From Amphibalanus amphitrite (lineage: Eukaryota > Arthropoda > Thecostraca > Balanomorpha > Balanidae), in the NCBI RefSeq assembly GCF_019059575.1, contig NW_024883429.1:1-64000 (forward strand): 64,000 nt of DNA. The letters are read 5' to 3'. This document shows, in pieces, positions 1-26,578 of this stretch. A program made the position numbers and the translations under genes. How positions within the stretch are numbered: the stretch's first letter is position 1; each line of letters opens with the position of its first letter. Below the pieces are notes generated by a model. The model was not told the DNA's origin, searched no databases, and was given only the letters and a program-made list of their open reading frames with translations.

Positions 1-1826
1 CGCGCCGGCGGCCGCCGCCCAGTGCAGAGGGGTGCGCTGGAGAGAGGGCAGGGAGAGAGAGAGGGGGGGAGAGAGAGAGAGGGAGAGAGAGAGAGGGAGA
101 GAGAGCGAGAGAGAGAGAGGAGAGGAGAGAAGGGGAGAGAGAGGAGAGAGGAGGGAGAGAGAGAGAGAGAGCGAGAGAGAGAGAGAGAAAAAAAGGGTTA
201 GGGGAGCTAAGGCTGTGGTTTATTCTCAGGGTAACGTGCATGTGAGATCATCGGTCATCGCTGCTAATCATCAAGCTGTCCTCCGAAATACTTGGCACGT
301 CTCAGCTTCCGATAACTGCCAGTTACTGCCGATAACATCAACATCGTAGGTTAAATCACGTCTCCTTAGCCTAATGTTAGCGACTGTATAAAAAATGCAC
401 ATATAAAACGAGACGCATGTAATCAGTCCCTTCAAATGCCCTATTGTCGTATCAACTCGACCGAGTTGATGAGTCAGAAAACAGAGTTCAAACGGAGTCC
501 GGCCCCAGTTTATAATTGCATTTTGAAGCGGTTCAATTTGAACTGCCCAGTTTTGGGCCTGATTAGTCATCTTTTATTTCTCAGCAGTCAGTGAGCACTA
601 ACCTTATTACAATCCTCAGCGTTGAGCGCCTCACTGCTCAGGTGTTTGAGCAGAAGCGGCAGACATTTGTTGTTGCCACGCTGAGTTGCCAGATGACATG
701 GGGTCACCTTGTCCTGATCTGGCAATGCAGGATTGCTGGACCTCTGAACTAGCAGCTTCAAGCAGGTGTAATAGCCCTGCGAGGCATGTCACAAGAAACC
801 TCATCTACTCAGTTTTATCTTTGATATCGCATCAGTGTTGAATCAAGATTATCGGTATCAGATCAGCATTCAATCAACATGCCATATTCGCAAGAGCACT
901 CAAAACATATCTTCCATCAACATTGTCGTAATCTAGATCGACAATCACGCACACCAATTTTCCTTCCTTTTCCCGTGACTAAATATTCCCATATTTGCAT
1001 TAAGCTGAGCTCAATAAAGCGTAGCTTGGAATTAAATGCGGTCTCAGTTTGTATATAACTGAACTGACACCTCACTTCTCGCCATAGCAGAGCTCCCACT
1101 GACCCTGTGTGCGGCGCCGTGCACCGCCGACCGGCCCGCGTGGTCGGCAGCGTCAGCCGACAGCCCGGCCCTCAGCAGCAGGTCCACACACTCAGGCTGA
1201 TTCCCCATCACGGCGAACGCCAGCGCCGAGCGGCCGAACCGGTCCACTGTGAGGTGTAGCGAGTCTATGGAATAGGGGGAGAGAATGAGCCTAGAGAGTT
1301 GAGAGAGTGGTCAGATATAGTAGAGAGTCTGTGGAATGGGGGGGGGGAGCAGTTAGACTAGAGATCATGATCAGGGTAGAGAGCATATGAGGGAGGGTAA
1401 ACCAGGCATTTAAACTAGAGGTGGCAAGGTTCAGGATGTGTCATGGAGTTTTTGAGCAGTATTTGGTCCTTGGATCTGATTTGTATATTATTTCCTTGTG
1501 TATCTAAGTGCATACCTACTAAATGAAAGAAAATACTTGTTGATGTAAAAGCATCTATTCACTATAAACTTCATCAAACAATACACCCCTGCCCAAAATG
1601 AGCCATGTAGAAATAAATAAACAGAAACATCCATATACACCTGGATACAATAAGTCAGACCAACAAAGCTGTGGCTTTGTCAGCATGGGCCTCTGTTCTA
1701 GCAGTCTGTACTCACCAGCCACCAGCTTCTGAAGGTGCTGCTTTTCCCCATTGAGAGCAGCCGCGTGAGTGGTGCAGATGCCGGCTGGCAGGGGAGTCTC
1801 TGATGTGGCAGATGAGGGTGCAGAGT
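1..1826 (-). CDS. INVS: inversin (nephrocystin-2) orthologue, 5' part
   Basis: Partial ankyrin-repeat gene with exons 1716-1826, 1104-1246, 603-776 and 1-36 (continuing past the left edge), all with AG/GT borders and matching phases. Joined reading includes THAAALNGEKQHLQKL, then DRFGRSALAFAVMGN, AGRSAVHGAAHRGYYTCLK, DKVTPCHLATQRGNNKC and CNKRTPLHWAAAGA. This follows the first four ankyrin repeats of vertebrate inversin in order and spacing (from memory VHAAAVNGDKGALQRLI, DQFGRTPLMYC, KCLALLLKF, NKQTALHWSA). Inversin is a ciliary scaffold of the inversin compartment acting in Wnt/planar-polarity signalling. About eight residues expected between the first two exons are absent, so either a microexon between 1247 and 1715 was missed or this protein has a shorter linker. 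The start codon lies upstream of 1826 and was not found. Family call is strong; the exact 5' end is unknown. Confidence 0.8.
40..190. repeat. (GA)n purine microsatellite
   Basis: GA/GGGA-rich simple repeat in the INVS intron directly beside the acceptor of the leftmost exon. The long open frame read across it is an artefact of the repeat. Confidence 0.9.
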
Positions 1827-2282
1827 CTGGGGGACACAGCCAATGACAGATTTGATTTATTCAATTACTTACCATAAACATTCATATAAAAATGTTTTTA
1901 CTTATATCAATATTAGACAGGAAAAAAGGTCTCATATGAATTATCATTATGCACAAAAGGAATACAATATTGCTACACAAAACTAAAAGGCTTGCACACC
2001 AGCAAAATGAGCAATTTGTTATCAATGTACCTGAATGTCTTCTTTCCAAATTCACACCCGCAAATGTGCCCATTTGCTGGAACTTATGCATCACTGCCAT
2101 TTTCCTGGAATGTTAAATGCAGTGTGATTTCTCAAAACATCAATACCGATAAGAACATTGAAAACATGCTAAAATTGACAATGGATTATATGCATAGCTA
2201 GTCAAAGTTGTCAGTTTTTAAGCTAACAACTCTTTGCTAATCATAAATCATAATTGATGCTTTGATGCCAGCAGGGTTCAGG

Positions 2283-3203
2283 CCCGACTGGAAAAAATGC
2301 CTCCACTACGCTGAAGTTCTCGGCGGAGGTGATGCGCCGAAATTTCGGCGCAAGGGTTTATGCGCCGAAATTATCTTACCAAGCCATGCTTCATGCGCCA
2401 AAAATTTTCAAGGCTTACTGATGGCTGCAGGCTGTAGCCACGCACTTTTCGTCGAGGGGGGGGGGGCTGGCGTGTGTGTGTGGCTGTCTTCCAGTGACTA
2501 CTGTCTACAGACGGTTGTTGGCGCGGTCGACGGGATCGGGCAGACAATAGACATCAGCAGGCCATGCGGGACCGAGCACCAGCGTTCGCTATCACAAAAT
2601 CTCCTGACTCACAAACTCACTGGCATGTTCCATAATGTAACCTTTATTTTGTTGCCCGGCTCTGATCAGCAGTAGTGCCCAACCGGTGACTGACGCCTGA
2701 CGGGGCCTTCAACCAACAGGCGTGGTGCAAGCACGGCCGATGGGATCGGGCAGATACCAGGCCACGCGGGACCGATTGCCAGCGTCCGCTCGCAAACCAC
2801 ACGCCGGAAATACAGGAATCACAACGGTCAATATGCACATGATAGCATACGTTATCTGAACTAGGGAATCCGACAATCCATAACCTCACTCTCGACCGGT
2901 GAACTGTTCCCGCCGTGGGAGAGTCACAATCAGGTTCACTGAACATGACTTAAATACCCTGAGACGAACACGAGACAAGATAAGTGATATTTAAGATGTT
3001 TAACTCCCGAAGACATTTAATCCTCGCCGGCCGAGGGGGGTTGGTGCCACCCCCCTGACGGTTTTTTTCGCGATTTACGCCGAAGTACGCCGAAAATTTC
3101 GGCGCAAGCCGTCGATTTACGCCGAAGTACGCCGAAAATTTTCGGCGCAAACGCCCAACTACGCTCGAGTTCTCGACGAAAGCGTGCATTTTTTCCAGTC
3201 GGG
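2283..3203. mobile_element. non-autonomous DNA transposon with 8-bp target duplication
   Basis: An 18-bp perfect terminal inverted repeat starts CCCGACTGGAAAAAATGC at 2283 and its reverse complement ends at 3203. The 8 bases GGTTCAGG occur directly outside both ends (2275-2282 and 3204-3211). Subterminal GCCGAAATTTTCGGCG-type palindromes occur on both sides, and a ~60-bp stretch around 2528-2590 recurs at 2735-2795. No transposase frame is present. An 8-bp duplication fits the hAT or P superfamilies, but the terminus is not a classical hAT end. Confidence 0.75.
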
Positions 3204-3211
3204 GGTTCAGG

Positions 3212-4808
3212 TTGGGGTAAAGGAGCTTTTGCTTCCCAATTTTGATAGCTTAATCATATGACATTCAAGTTACACACCTATAAAAACGATGCTCAGAAAA
3301 TTGTTTCCAGCATGAAATTGAAATAAACCAAAATTAGGGCCTGAACTTCGACCTAAGACTGAGACGTTCCAGTTTGTTTGAGTTCAGAGCTCAAATCAAA
3401 ACTCACTGTTGTTACATGATGCTAAGGAAAAGAGCACAAGCTCAGCTATTCATTTGTTTCGTGAATTAATTTTCACAAGAAATCGAGCAAAAATTCCTAA
3501 AACACCTTAAAAATAAATCATTTCCCACACATACAAAAGTGCGTCACGTTTCCAAGCAACGCGCCACAACACACTAAAAAGTCGTGACCGCCAAATTCAT
3601 TGTTGTGCAAATACTTGTTAACTCAGATGCATTTTATTTGTAATTAGACTCAATTGATGGACTGAGACGGGAGACTCAACGTTGTTGGTGGATTTGGTGC
3701 TACTGAAAAATTACATGATGTACAATACCTGAAACTAAATCGAATACTTTGTCGTCGTCCATGACCTGCCCTTTGGCGATTTTGGCCTAAATGAATAAAT
3801 TTGAATAGTATGATTGAATTAAGTGCGCGCATTTGAGATGAGCATCAAAATGTTTTTGTTTACTCTCCCATTCGAAAATGTCTTGATTAAATGTTCCTGC
3901 CGACCAACTACCGACAAAAAAAAACTACATGTCTGCTGACCTTCCAATGACCTAGCACGACCACAACCGTTCTTACGGTGTCGGAGCACGAGTGTCATTT
4001 CTTTCCTATTTAGTTTTCACCTTGACAGCCTGAGCCACCGTATCGAATATCGATCATCAGTCACTGCCACGTAAAACGTAAACGTAAAACGTTGACTTTT
4101 GTGAAGTCTTCGTAATGGCCGCCGCCACGCTTGCACAGTTACTAAGGCGTATGTATTTATTGCACGTTTATTTGGGCACTCTTACAGCATTTAAACTGGG
4201 ACTACAACAGTCAATACTCAATAGGTCAGTGGTAGTCACGTTACGTCGTGGCAATAAATACCGCCTTTGAAATAAAAAAAGCAATAAACAGACCCACACA
4301 AACAAACAATATGACGCTAATATCTGCATCAAAACGTAGTAACATGTTACAATCCACTCTGCACAATGAAAAATAATGCCAACGCTAATACCGATACAGG
4401 GCCACAGGTTGCTTCTAAAATGCGATCAGGAAAGGCACTGCGAAAAAAAATATTTGCTACGGCTACCTGGTAAGTGGTAATGCCAATGTATCACTTCGAA
4501 TAATTGTGATACATAAACGTTTAAAGTTCAAGGTTACATGCCGATAAGCGAATATTCGGTTGCATGTAGCGTTAGTCTTTAGATCCCGTCTCAAGTCAGC
4601 ACGGAATTAGTAAGACGCGACATTTGTAGAAATAAAAGCATGGGCAACAACCATTCGTCCATGCTTTCAACTTTATGGGAAACGAAGACGAAGCAAAAGT
4701 TTGAGTTAATAGCAATGCCGCTCAGCTATAGATATCACCGATGCGTTCTTTGCGATGTCGTCGCATCCGTAACAAAGGATAACATCATGGATCATCAAAG
4801 TGGAGGCA
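3212..4808. other. intergenic region without a supported gene
   Basis: AT-rich sequence between the transposon at 2283-3203 and gene B. The only coding-like spot is an ATG at 4114 in good context (MAAATLAQLLRR) followed by a consensus GTATGT donor; it could be a plus-strand first exon, but no partner exon was found. The rest shows no gene, RNA or clear repeat. Confidence 0.4.
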
Positions 4809-7352
4809 CTAGCTGAAGGCGCAGCGCGGAAAACTGACGTCACAACTGCGTCCATTGGTCGCCAGTGACGTCATACCAGCGCAGAGACTCGTCATTGGCT
4901 CTCCGGTAGTCTTCATCAGTACCCACGACAGCGGCAGACTGCAAACACATAGAAAGAATATTATAACACGGAGCTGGGTAAGTGATGAAATTGAAAACAA
5001 ACATTTCCGATCGTAAGGCGTGAAAAGCATACAGCAATATTTACGAATTGATTGGTCGAGATCAGGCTACGTTCAATAAGCTTTGCCTAATACGGGCTCT
5101 GCCACGAACACTTCCCTCTTCCCTCGTGAGTTACGCCTCGCCGTGCTGCATCCTGACACTGCCTCTGTTGTGACCTTTGACTTAGCTCAACTTCCTCACC
5201 TGAATTCGCCCTGCCCTGGCTCCAAGATTAGTTTACTACTCCCCTGGCCCTATACCCACGTCTTGCTCCGCCCCTGTGGCATGACCTGTCCCCGTCTGCA
5301 CCCCTGCACCTTGACCCGGCTCCCCAATTCCCCCTGGCTCCGCTCCTGCGCCTTGACCCGACTTCCCTTCCGCACACAGTCCACACCTTGGTTCCGCCCA
5401 TGCACAGTGACCTAGTTTCGCCCCTTCCCCGCTCCCTGGGTCCGCCGCTGCGCCGTGACCTGACCTGGCCACGCGCACCACGTAGCTGTAGGGGTAGCCA
5501 GCTCGCTGCGCGCGGCTGTTGAGCCGGCACAGCTGGTGGGGCAGACAGCTGGTGTCCTCAGAGACCAGAGTCGCCAACATGGCGCCCGCCAGCGCCAATC
5601 CACCGGGAACAAACTCGCCCTCTGGAATATGGCGAAAATAGGCGCAACATCAGCTCCGGAATAACGGGATAGTGCTTACCGAGCACGTCTCTACGTCTGT
5701 CGAAAGAAAAATATAGAATTATCGTAGATATTCATGTTCTAGTACCGACTTGCAATTACCACACGCACTCCTGGCTGTCCGATGTAGCAGCATGCATCTT
5801 ACATGAGTGTGAAATGAACTGTTTAAATCTTAATTGTTATCGGCTATATCGACTCACCTGCGTTATATTCGCTATCCAGCGAGCGACCTCCACCTCCATT
5901 GGCTATGACCTGGGCCAGGGCGAAGGCGATGAGGGCTCCTAGCGCGGCGAAACCGGCCAGAGCCCCTGCTATCCCTGGGAAACACTCGCAGTCGCCGTCT
6001 CTGGACTCTGGAATCAGATGGGACAGGTCAGATAATAAAGAATTAGATGTCATGCCATGCGTGCTGAAACGTTTGGGTTGCTTACAGGTAAGTTTTAAAT
6101 TGCTATTTATGGCGTATAAAATAACTTGCTATTGTAATCTGTAATTGCGCACTGCGCAGTGACACGGAACGGGACGGTAATCAATCACTACAATTATAGC
6201 AAGAGAAGGCCTACACATTGAGTTACAAGCAACGATCCTGATGTTCAAGAGCGTGAAACAACCGGTTATATAATGGATAATGGCTTGAGAATGAATACGG
6301 GACTTTTCCCACACGTGCGAAAATTATAAATGTCAGGTCACTGCAACGGCGTAAATGTTTCGAACGTATCGGCCGACAGAAATGCGTTCCCACGAACCAC
6401 AAAAAAAAACAGCCGGGGGAGGAAGAAAGAGATAAATAAAAAGGGAAGAGGAACAACAACAAAAAATCGCACAAGGATTCAGTTGACAGACAGACGAACG
6501 GTCAGACAGACGGACGGACGGACGGACGGACGGACGGACGGACGGACGGACGGAAAAACGGACGGACGGACAGACGAACCGACGAGAGGAAGGACAGACA
6601 GACGCCAAGAGGAGGGAGAGAAAGAGAGGGGAAGAGAGACAGAGACTCATCATCTGTTAGTACAACAAATGCAACACTGACGGTATCGCATCCAAAATCC
6701 CTCAGCAGCTGTGAGCAGCATTTTAGAACACTGTCCCGTCACTCTACTCACCTCCTTCCCTGTTCTCCACCACACTGATCTGCCTCCGCTCCATATCACT
6801 GATGACGTCACAGGTCCGATTGACCGCCTTCAGGGCAAACATCTCGGTCGGCTGCGGCACCATTTCGGCCATTATCTTCACAACTCCATCTGGCAGCCAG
6901 TTTAAACCGAGCGCCCGGCCGCCGCCGCCATTAATCAGCTGATTAATGAGAAACGTGGCGACCGCCGCTAGGGCGGCGCCACCGGCGATCAGCCCGATCA
7001 GGTCATAACCGGAACAATCGCAGGAGTTGTAGCCGTACCCTCCTCCGCCGTATCCTCCATAGCCGCCGCCGGAGGCAGCCGCGCTGAGGTCGGGTCCTGA
7101 GAGAGCTCGACGCCAACGAGAAATGCCCTCGGGCGATTGGGTCAGGGCGGGTAGAGCTGCAGATTTAGCGGAAGAACGAACTCCGGGAAAGGTGGTGTCA
7201 AGTTGTAATGAATGTAAAGCGAGAGAATCGCTTTTGAGGACGTGTGAATCGTGTCTACACTTGGCTGATATGACACTTATTTGCAAATGAAAGAGAAGGA
7301 ATAGGAAGAGAGGTGTCACTAACTTGCCGTTCCTCCATGCTTCTGATGCCAT
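4809..7352 (-). CDS. gene B: uncharacterised secreted or membrane protein with C-x-C / hydrophobic / GGGGR modules
   Basis: Four exons: 6752-7352, 5858-6007, 5465-5621 and 4809-4938. Borders are GT-AG, phases 1,1,2, and the coding total is 1038 nt (345 aa). Exon 1 has a signal peptide or anchor (about residues 10-30, LVTPLFLFLLFHLQISVISA), a GGYGGYGGGG stretch, then a module SCDCSGYD + ~20 hydrophobic residues + GGGGRA. Exon 2 repeats it as CECFPG + hydrophobic + GGGGRS. Exon 3 has a hydrophobic run then CLPHQLCRL; exon 4 ends GRSCDVSFPRC. The same four-part plan occurs in gene C at 50237, which supports these exon choices; the alternative last frame (ending WYDVTGDQWTQL) breaks the phase and lacks the C-x4-FP-x-C end. 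I do not recognise the family. It may be a cuticle-associated or multi-pass membrane protein, but that is a guess. Confidence 0.7.
5200..5465. repeat. degenerate CpG-rich minisatellite in gene B intron 3
   Basis: Irregular repeats of a motif like GCCCCTGYRCCNTGACC run up to the exon 3 donor. The long open frames across it on both strands come from repeat composition, not from coding. Confidence 0.5.
6481..6600. repeat. (GGAC)n microsatellite
   Basis: GACAGACG/GGAC tetranucleotide repeats in intron 1 of gene B. They give spurious repetitive open frames on both strands. Confidence 0.9.
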
Positions 7353-9229
7353 TGCTTTGAAATGACAAAGAGTTTTACTCTTCGGTGCTTTTAAAGAACT
7401 TCTTATAAGCTATCTTGAACCTTTGTGGGCATAAGATGAACAATCTAGAACAGCTCGTTATAAAAGGACGATGAACTCCTTTGAGCACCTGAAAAGGGAA
7501 AAAGATTAGCAAAATTAGCAGCGTGCCCGCCCATACCTACCTATGTAAATCATTGCGATTGCATCATTGCATCCTTTTTCCAACAGCAATTTTCAATGAG
7601 GTCCAGTAAATTTTAGGATGAACGATCCAACTCCTAAACAGTTGGTAAAAAAAAAAAAACGTTCAACTAGGTAATTACGGCCAATAGTTCGGACATCACA
7701 TAATAAGTGACAGATAAGAAATATAAACTGGCAACGTGGCAATATAAACTTGAATAAGGAAAATGTTCAAACCGACGTCTTCTTTGGACAGACTCGTTTT
7801 GTCTAATACCAAAAGAGCTTTAATACCAATTTTTGGTCTTTTGGTCTAATACCAAAAGGTAGTACCGTTTCAGGGTCAGACTAAGGGTTCGTAAGACATT
7901 AGGCTTACTAGAATTCACCGGCTGTTACACCGCAGCGGTCGACCCCGTCCCGTGATACAGGCGTGCAATGGGCAGGCCATCCAATCGTTCAAACGGTCAC
8001 TCGGGACTAGGGACGAGTAGTATGCTCCTACTGATAACTGATTTAGTCTTTACCGGCTGCCGTGCGGTGTGGTGATTAAGGATGGGGTAGTCCTGAAGAT
8101 CACAATCACAGATCGTCACAGCTCACTAATTTTACAACCACCCACCATTACAACTCACCTCAATTACCGCTTGACCTACCACAAATCTACCACAAAATAT
8201 ACCCAAACACCGCAATCACCAGAGTGCTTCTCCTCACCCCGACAATCCTCCAACCGCTCACCACCTCCAGACGTCCACTGATGGCTACCTACTCCGGACT
8301 CTCCCACCTCCGGAGGCCTTCTCACTCTGCCAGCCAACCGCTACCGTGGACAAATCGACCCGAAAAATGACGCTGAAATTCTGCACATCACTGTCTCACC
8401 GTTACGGTGGGATCTCCTGAACGGAGGAGCCACGGGAGCTGACCGTTCGTTCTGGTCCGGTGCTCATCAAAAACTGGCGGAAGTGGGATGGATGGCGCCT
8501 GCTGAGATTCTTGGCTTCGTGTGCGGTTTGGGAAACCGGCCATTAGCTAGGTTAAATTACAATCGTTGCTAATCTATTACATGTTCCATTTCTATTGAAC
8601 GAAATCATTTAAACTCTAGCCTATACCCTTTGCCCGATACTCACTAACGTTGACGGCGCCTAACACTGGTCCACTAAACTCTACAATGCACTGGTCCCAT
8701 CGTCCCTTTTTCGATCACTCGAACGTTGCGCTTCTTCGTCATCCTTCGACCATCTCGTCCATCGTTGCCATTTTGCTGTGTTTGAACACCAGCACTCCAT
8801 TTATTTTACACAAATAAATTATGTGCAAGCTCACTACATCATACGGTAATTGAATATACACGACGCAATTATAGCATCTTCAAAAAGACATGTAGGAGTA
8901 ATTCGCCGAAGGCACATAGTTGTAGGAAAAACACCGCACGCTTTCCTTCTTAGTTCTTACTATACAGAGTGGATGAATACCTAATCATTCATCCTCCTTC
9001 CTGTAGCTCATTCTCTCACATATATCTCATCGGACAAGCACTCACTCATCCTTAGTTTGCAGTTCATCCTCTCATGGATTTTATGGGATGAGCCTTCGCT
9101 CATTTTTATCTCCCATCTCGTTATGTGTCCGATAGGATAAGTTTTCGCTCACTATTATCCTTTCGTTGATCTCGCGGAATTCTTTGCAGAACCCTAGAAG
9201 AGCCAGTACTGCCGTCGATAGGCTATTGA
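7353..9229. other. intergenic region between gene B and the CDKL-like gene
   Basis: Upstream flank of gene B and downstream flank of the kinase gene. A minus-strand AATAAA (rev. comp. TTTATT near 8800-8805) may be the kinase poly(A) signal. Around 8960-9130 a loose repeat of CACTCATCCT/CTCATC elements is visible. No coding exon, RNA gene or clean transposon boundary was found. Confidence 0.35.
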
Positions 9230-24195
<14,966 letters not shown>

Positions 24196-24289
24196 TGTCC
24201 GTGTGTGCTGTAGGTAAATGTGTATGGTCTATTTGTGTTTGTGTATGTGTTAGTGCTGTAGGTAAATGTGTAGGTATGGTCTATTTGTG
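24196..24289. repeat. left remnant of the 44-bp minisatellite
   Basis: About two diverged copies of the GTGTATGGTCTATTTGTG unit that forms the main array at 28347-28815, cut off from it by the element starting at 24290. Confidence 0.8.
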
Positions 24290-25394
24290 CATAGGCGGTC
24301 CCAGGGGGGCCACGGGGGCCATGCCCCCCCCCCCTTTGGTGCTGAAAGGTGGGGCCATACTATCTTTTGGCCCCACCTTTCAGATCGAACAAAAGTCCTA
24401 GAAAAGCTTTTTGTATGTTTCATTTTCTTTCTTGCGCCATCAAAGGACGTAAATTTCACTCATGAGTGGGCTCAGTTTCGCATTCTGTCAATTTGGCGGT
24501 CAGCGTCGCTGGCACCGGCTCACGAGTATGGCCGGATCTTATATGGAATATCAGCGTGGGTTTACTTGAGGCTCTCGTAGGCCCAGCAATGGCTGGCATG
24601 AGACCCTCTTCGGCAGTGGCGGGTGGGCCCTGCCAAATGAGCGTGGCTCTACGACACTAAAGTAAGACCTCATGGGTTGGTGCTGTGCACCTTAGAAGCC
24701 CGGTGGTGACGCCGTATGCCGGTTTGGTTTCTTAAGGATTAGTGTGGGACCTCCGGGGCCTGCATAAAGTTTGCATGAGCTAGTATGTAATCTCAGAGGC
24801 CTGTGTAATTTGTACACAGTGGCGGTGTACACATGACATCAGGGCCATGCCCCCCCCCCCAAGGCCAATAACGGGGGCCATCATATCATTTGCCCCCCTC
24901 AAACAACCAATGGGCCCCCATAGGTGTATGGGACCCTTGCCCTTATTCGATTGTCACGAGACTCAAAAAACCCACGCCCAGCTTTTAGTGTTGCTCCCAC
25001 TCCGGTCTTCGAGCGTCCTACACTGACCTCTGAGGGAATTTCAGTGGCGGTCAAGCACCCACGTTGACCGCTAAGAGCCCACATCGACCTCTGAGGCCCC
25101 ACATCATCTTGCCTATGAATGCCCCTAACCGGCCTCAGGGGCCCCAACTGGCGTCTGAGGGTCTCACACCGGTCTTTGGTGTCCCAAGACGAACCTTTAG
25201 GTGCCATTGAGGGCCCCGCACTGGCTGCTGAAGACCCGATGCCGACCTCTAAGGGCCTGCATTGGCCTCTGAGGAGGGCCCATCTTGGCCTTTGAGAGCC
25301 TTCTGCTGGCCTCTGGGGTCCAACGACGGCTCATGCCGGTCTTTTACGGCCCCACGCTGACCTCTGATGGCCCCATGTTGGCCTGTAATTACGG

Positions 25395-26064
25395 AGCGAG
25401 CGAAGCGAGCGTAGTCTTTCCTTAGATTAACGGAAATTTCTGAGTATGAGCGGCCGGCCGGCCGGCCGGCCGGCCGGCCGGCCGTGCGGACGCTTTTGCG
25501 AGGCTTATATCTCAGCAACCACTTGACCGATTTACATGCGGTAAATTTTGTAGGGTAGCTTCATTCCTTCTACCAAGTATTGGACTATTCCCGATGCATG
25601 TGGGTGACCCCTTATGCACGTGCCACGTGCAAAACGAGGAGGTGTCAGTTTTGTAATTGTTGCAATATTTCGGTAACTACTTGGCCGATTGCGCTGAAAG
25701 TTGGCATGTAGATAGGCACCCACTAGGCACTGCATATCCATGTGCCAGAGTTGGGGTGCTGCTGCACGTGCGCACGTGCAGGGGTCGTTTCCAGATCTCG
25801 AGAACGGCTGGACCGATGGCGCTCAAATTTGGTACACGATTAGGGACCAGTTAGTAGGGTGCCGTGCACAAGTCAGTTGGGACCCATTTTGCACGTGCGC
25901 ACGTGCAGGGTGCCGCTTCCAGATCTCGAGAACGGCTGGGCCGATTTTGCTCAAATTTGGCACATCGCTAGAAACCGGTCAGTAGAGTGCCGTGCACAAG
26001 TCAGTTGGAGGTACCCCCTCGAAATTTCGCACGTGCAAGACTCACCCCCTCGCTCGCTCCGTTG
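25395..26064. mobile_element. nested element with ACGGAGCGAGCG termini
   Basis: Left end ACGGAGCGAGCGAAGCGAGC, right end CGCTCGCTCCGT. It contains a (GGCC)n run at 25450-25485 and repeated units of the form CACGTGCGCACGTGCA followed by ATCTCGAGAACGGCTGG (near 25765-25810 and 25898-25940). Similar CACGTGCGCACGTGCAA text appears at 58765. No coding function was seen. Confidence 0.55.
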
Positions 26065-26578
26065 GTCGCCCCAAAAGGCGCTATACTGGTGAGTAAGAAC
26101 CCGCATTAGCCTCTGAGAGCCCAACTCGGTCTCTGATGGTCTGAAACTACTGGCCTTTGCAGTTTGCAGGCCCTGTACTGGTCTCTGAGGGCCATAAACT
26201 GGCCTCTAAGAAGTGAAAACATACATGGTGGGCTTCTGAAGATCAGAGGGCTCACGCAGACTCCGGCACAGCCTATACGTTGGTACTGATCGAGGTAACT
26301 TTACGTCTTGATGGTCCGCACAGATTCCCTCATATTTCGACGTCGGGACCCCATGAGCCGGTGTGGGTCCTGGGGCTGGCAGAGACTGATGAAGTCCTTA
26401 GGGCTCAGAGCCAGTCTTTTAAGCAGTAGGACTAGGCAGGTTGAGTGAGCCCCAATAGAGCCGTTGCGAAGCCCCGCAGGAGTCGCGCGCGGCCATCAGA
26501 TGCCAATTTTGAAAGCTCGGAACCTGTAGGGGTCTCCAAAGGTCGGTGTACCTACTCTCTCCCGCCGCCACACAACTA

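Noticed and set aside
4840-4938. Alternative last exon for gene B ending WYDVTGDQWTQL
   Set aside because: It needs phase 0, while exon 3 ends in phase 2; the phase-2 frame gives the C-x4-FP-x-C ending.
5083-5415. Plus-strand Pro/Leu/Thr-rich frame
   Set aside because: Antisense to gene B intron 3 and part of a degenerate minisatellite.
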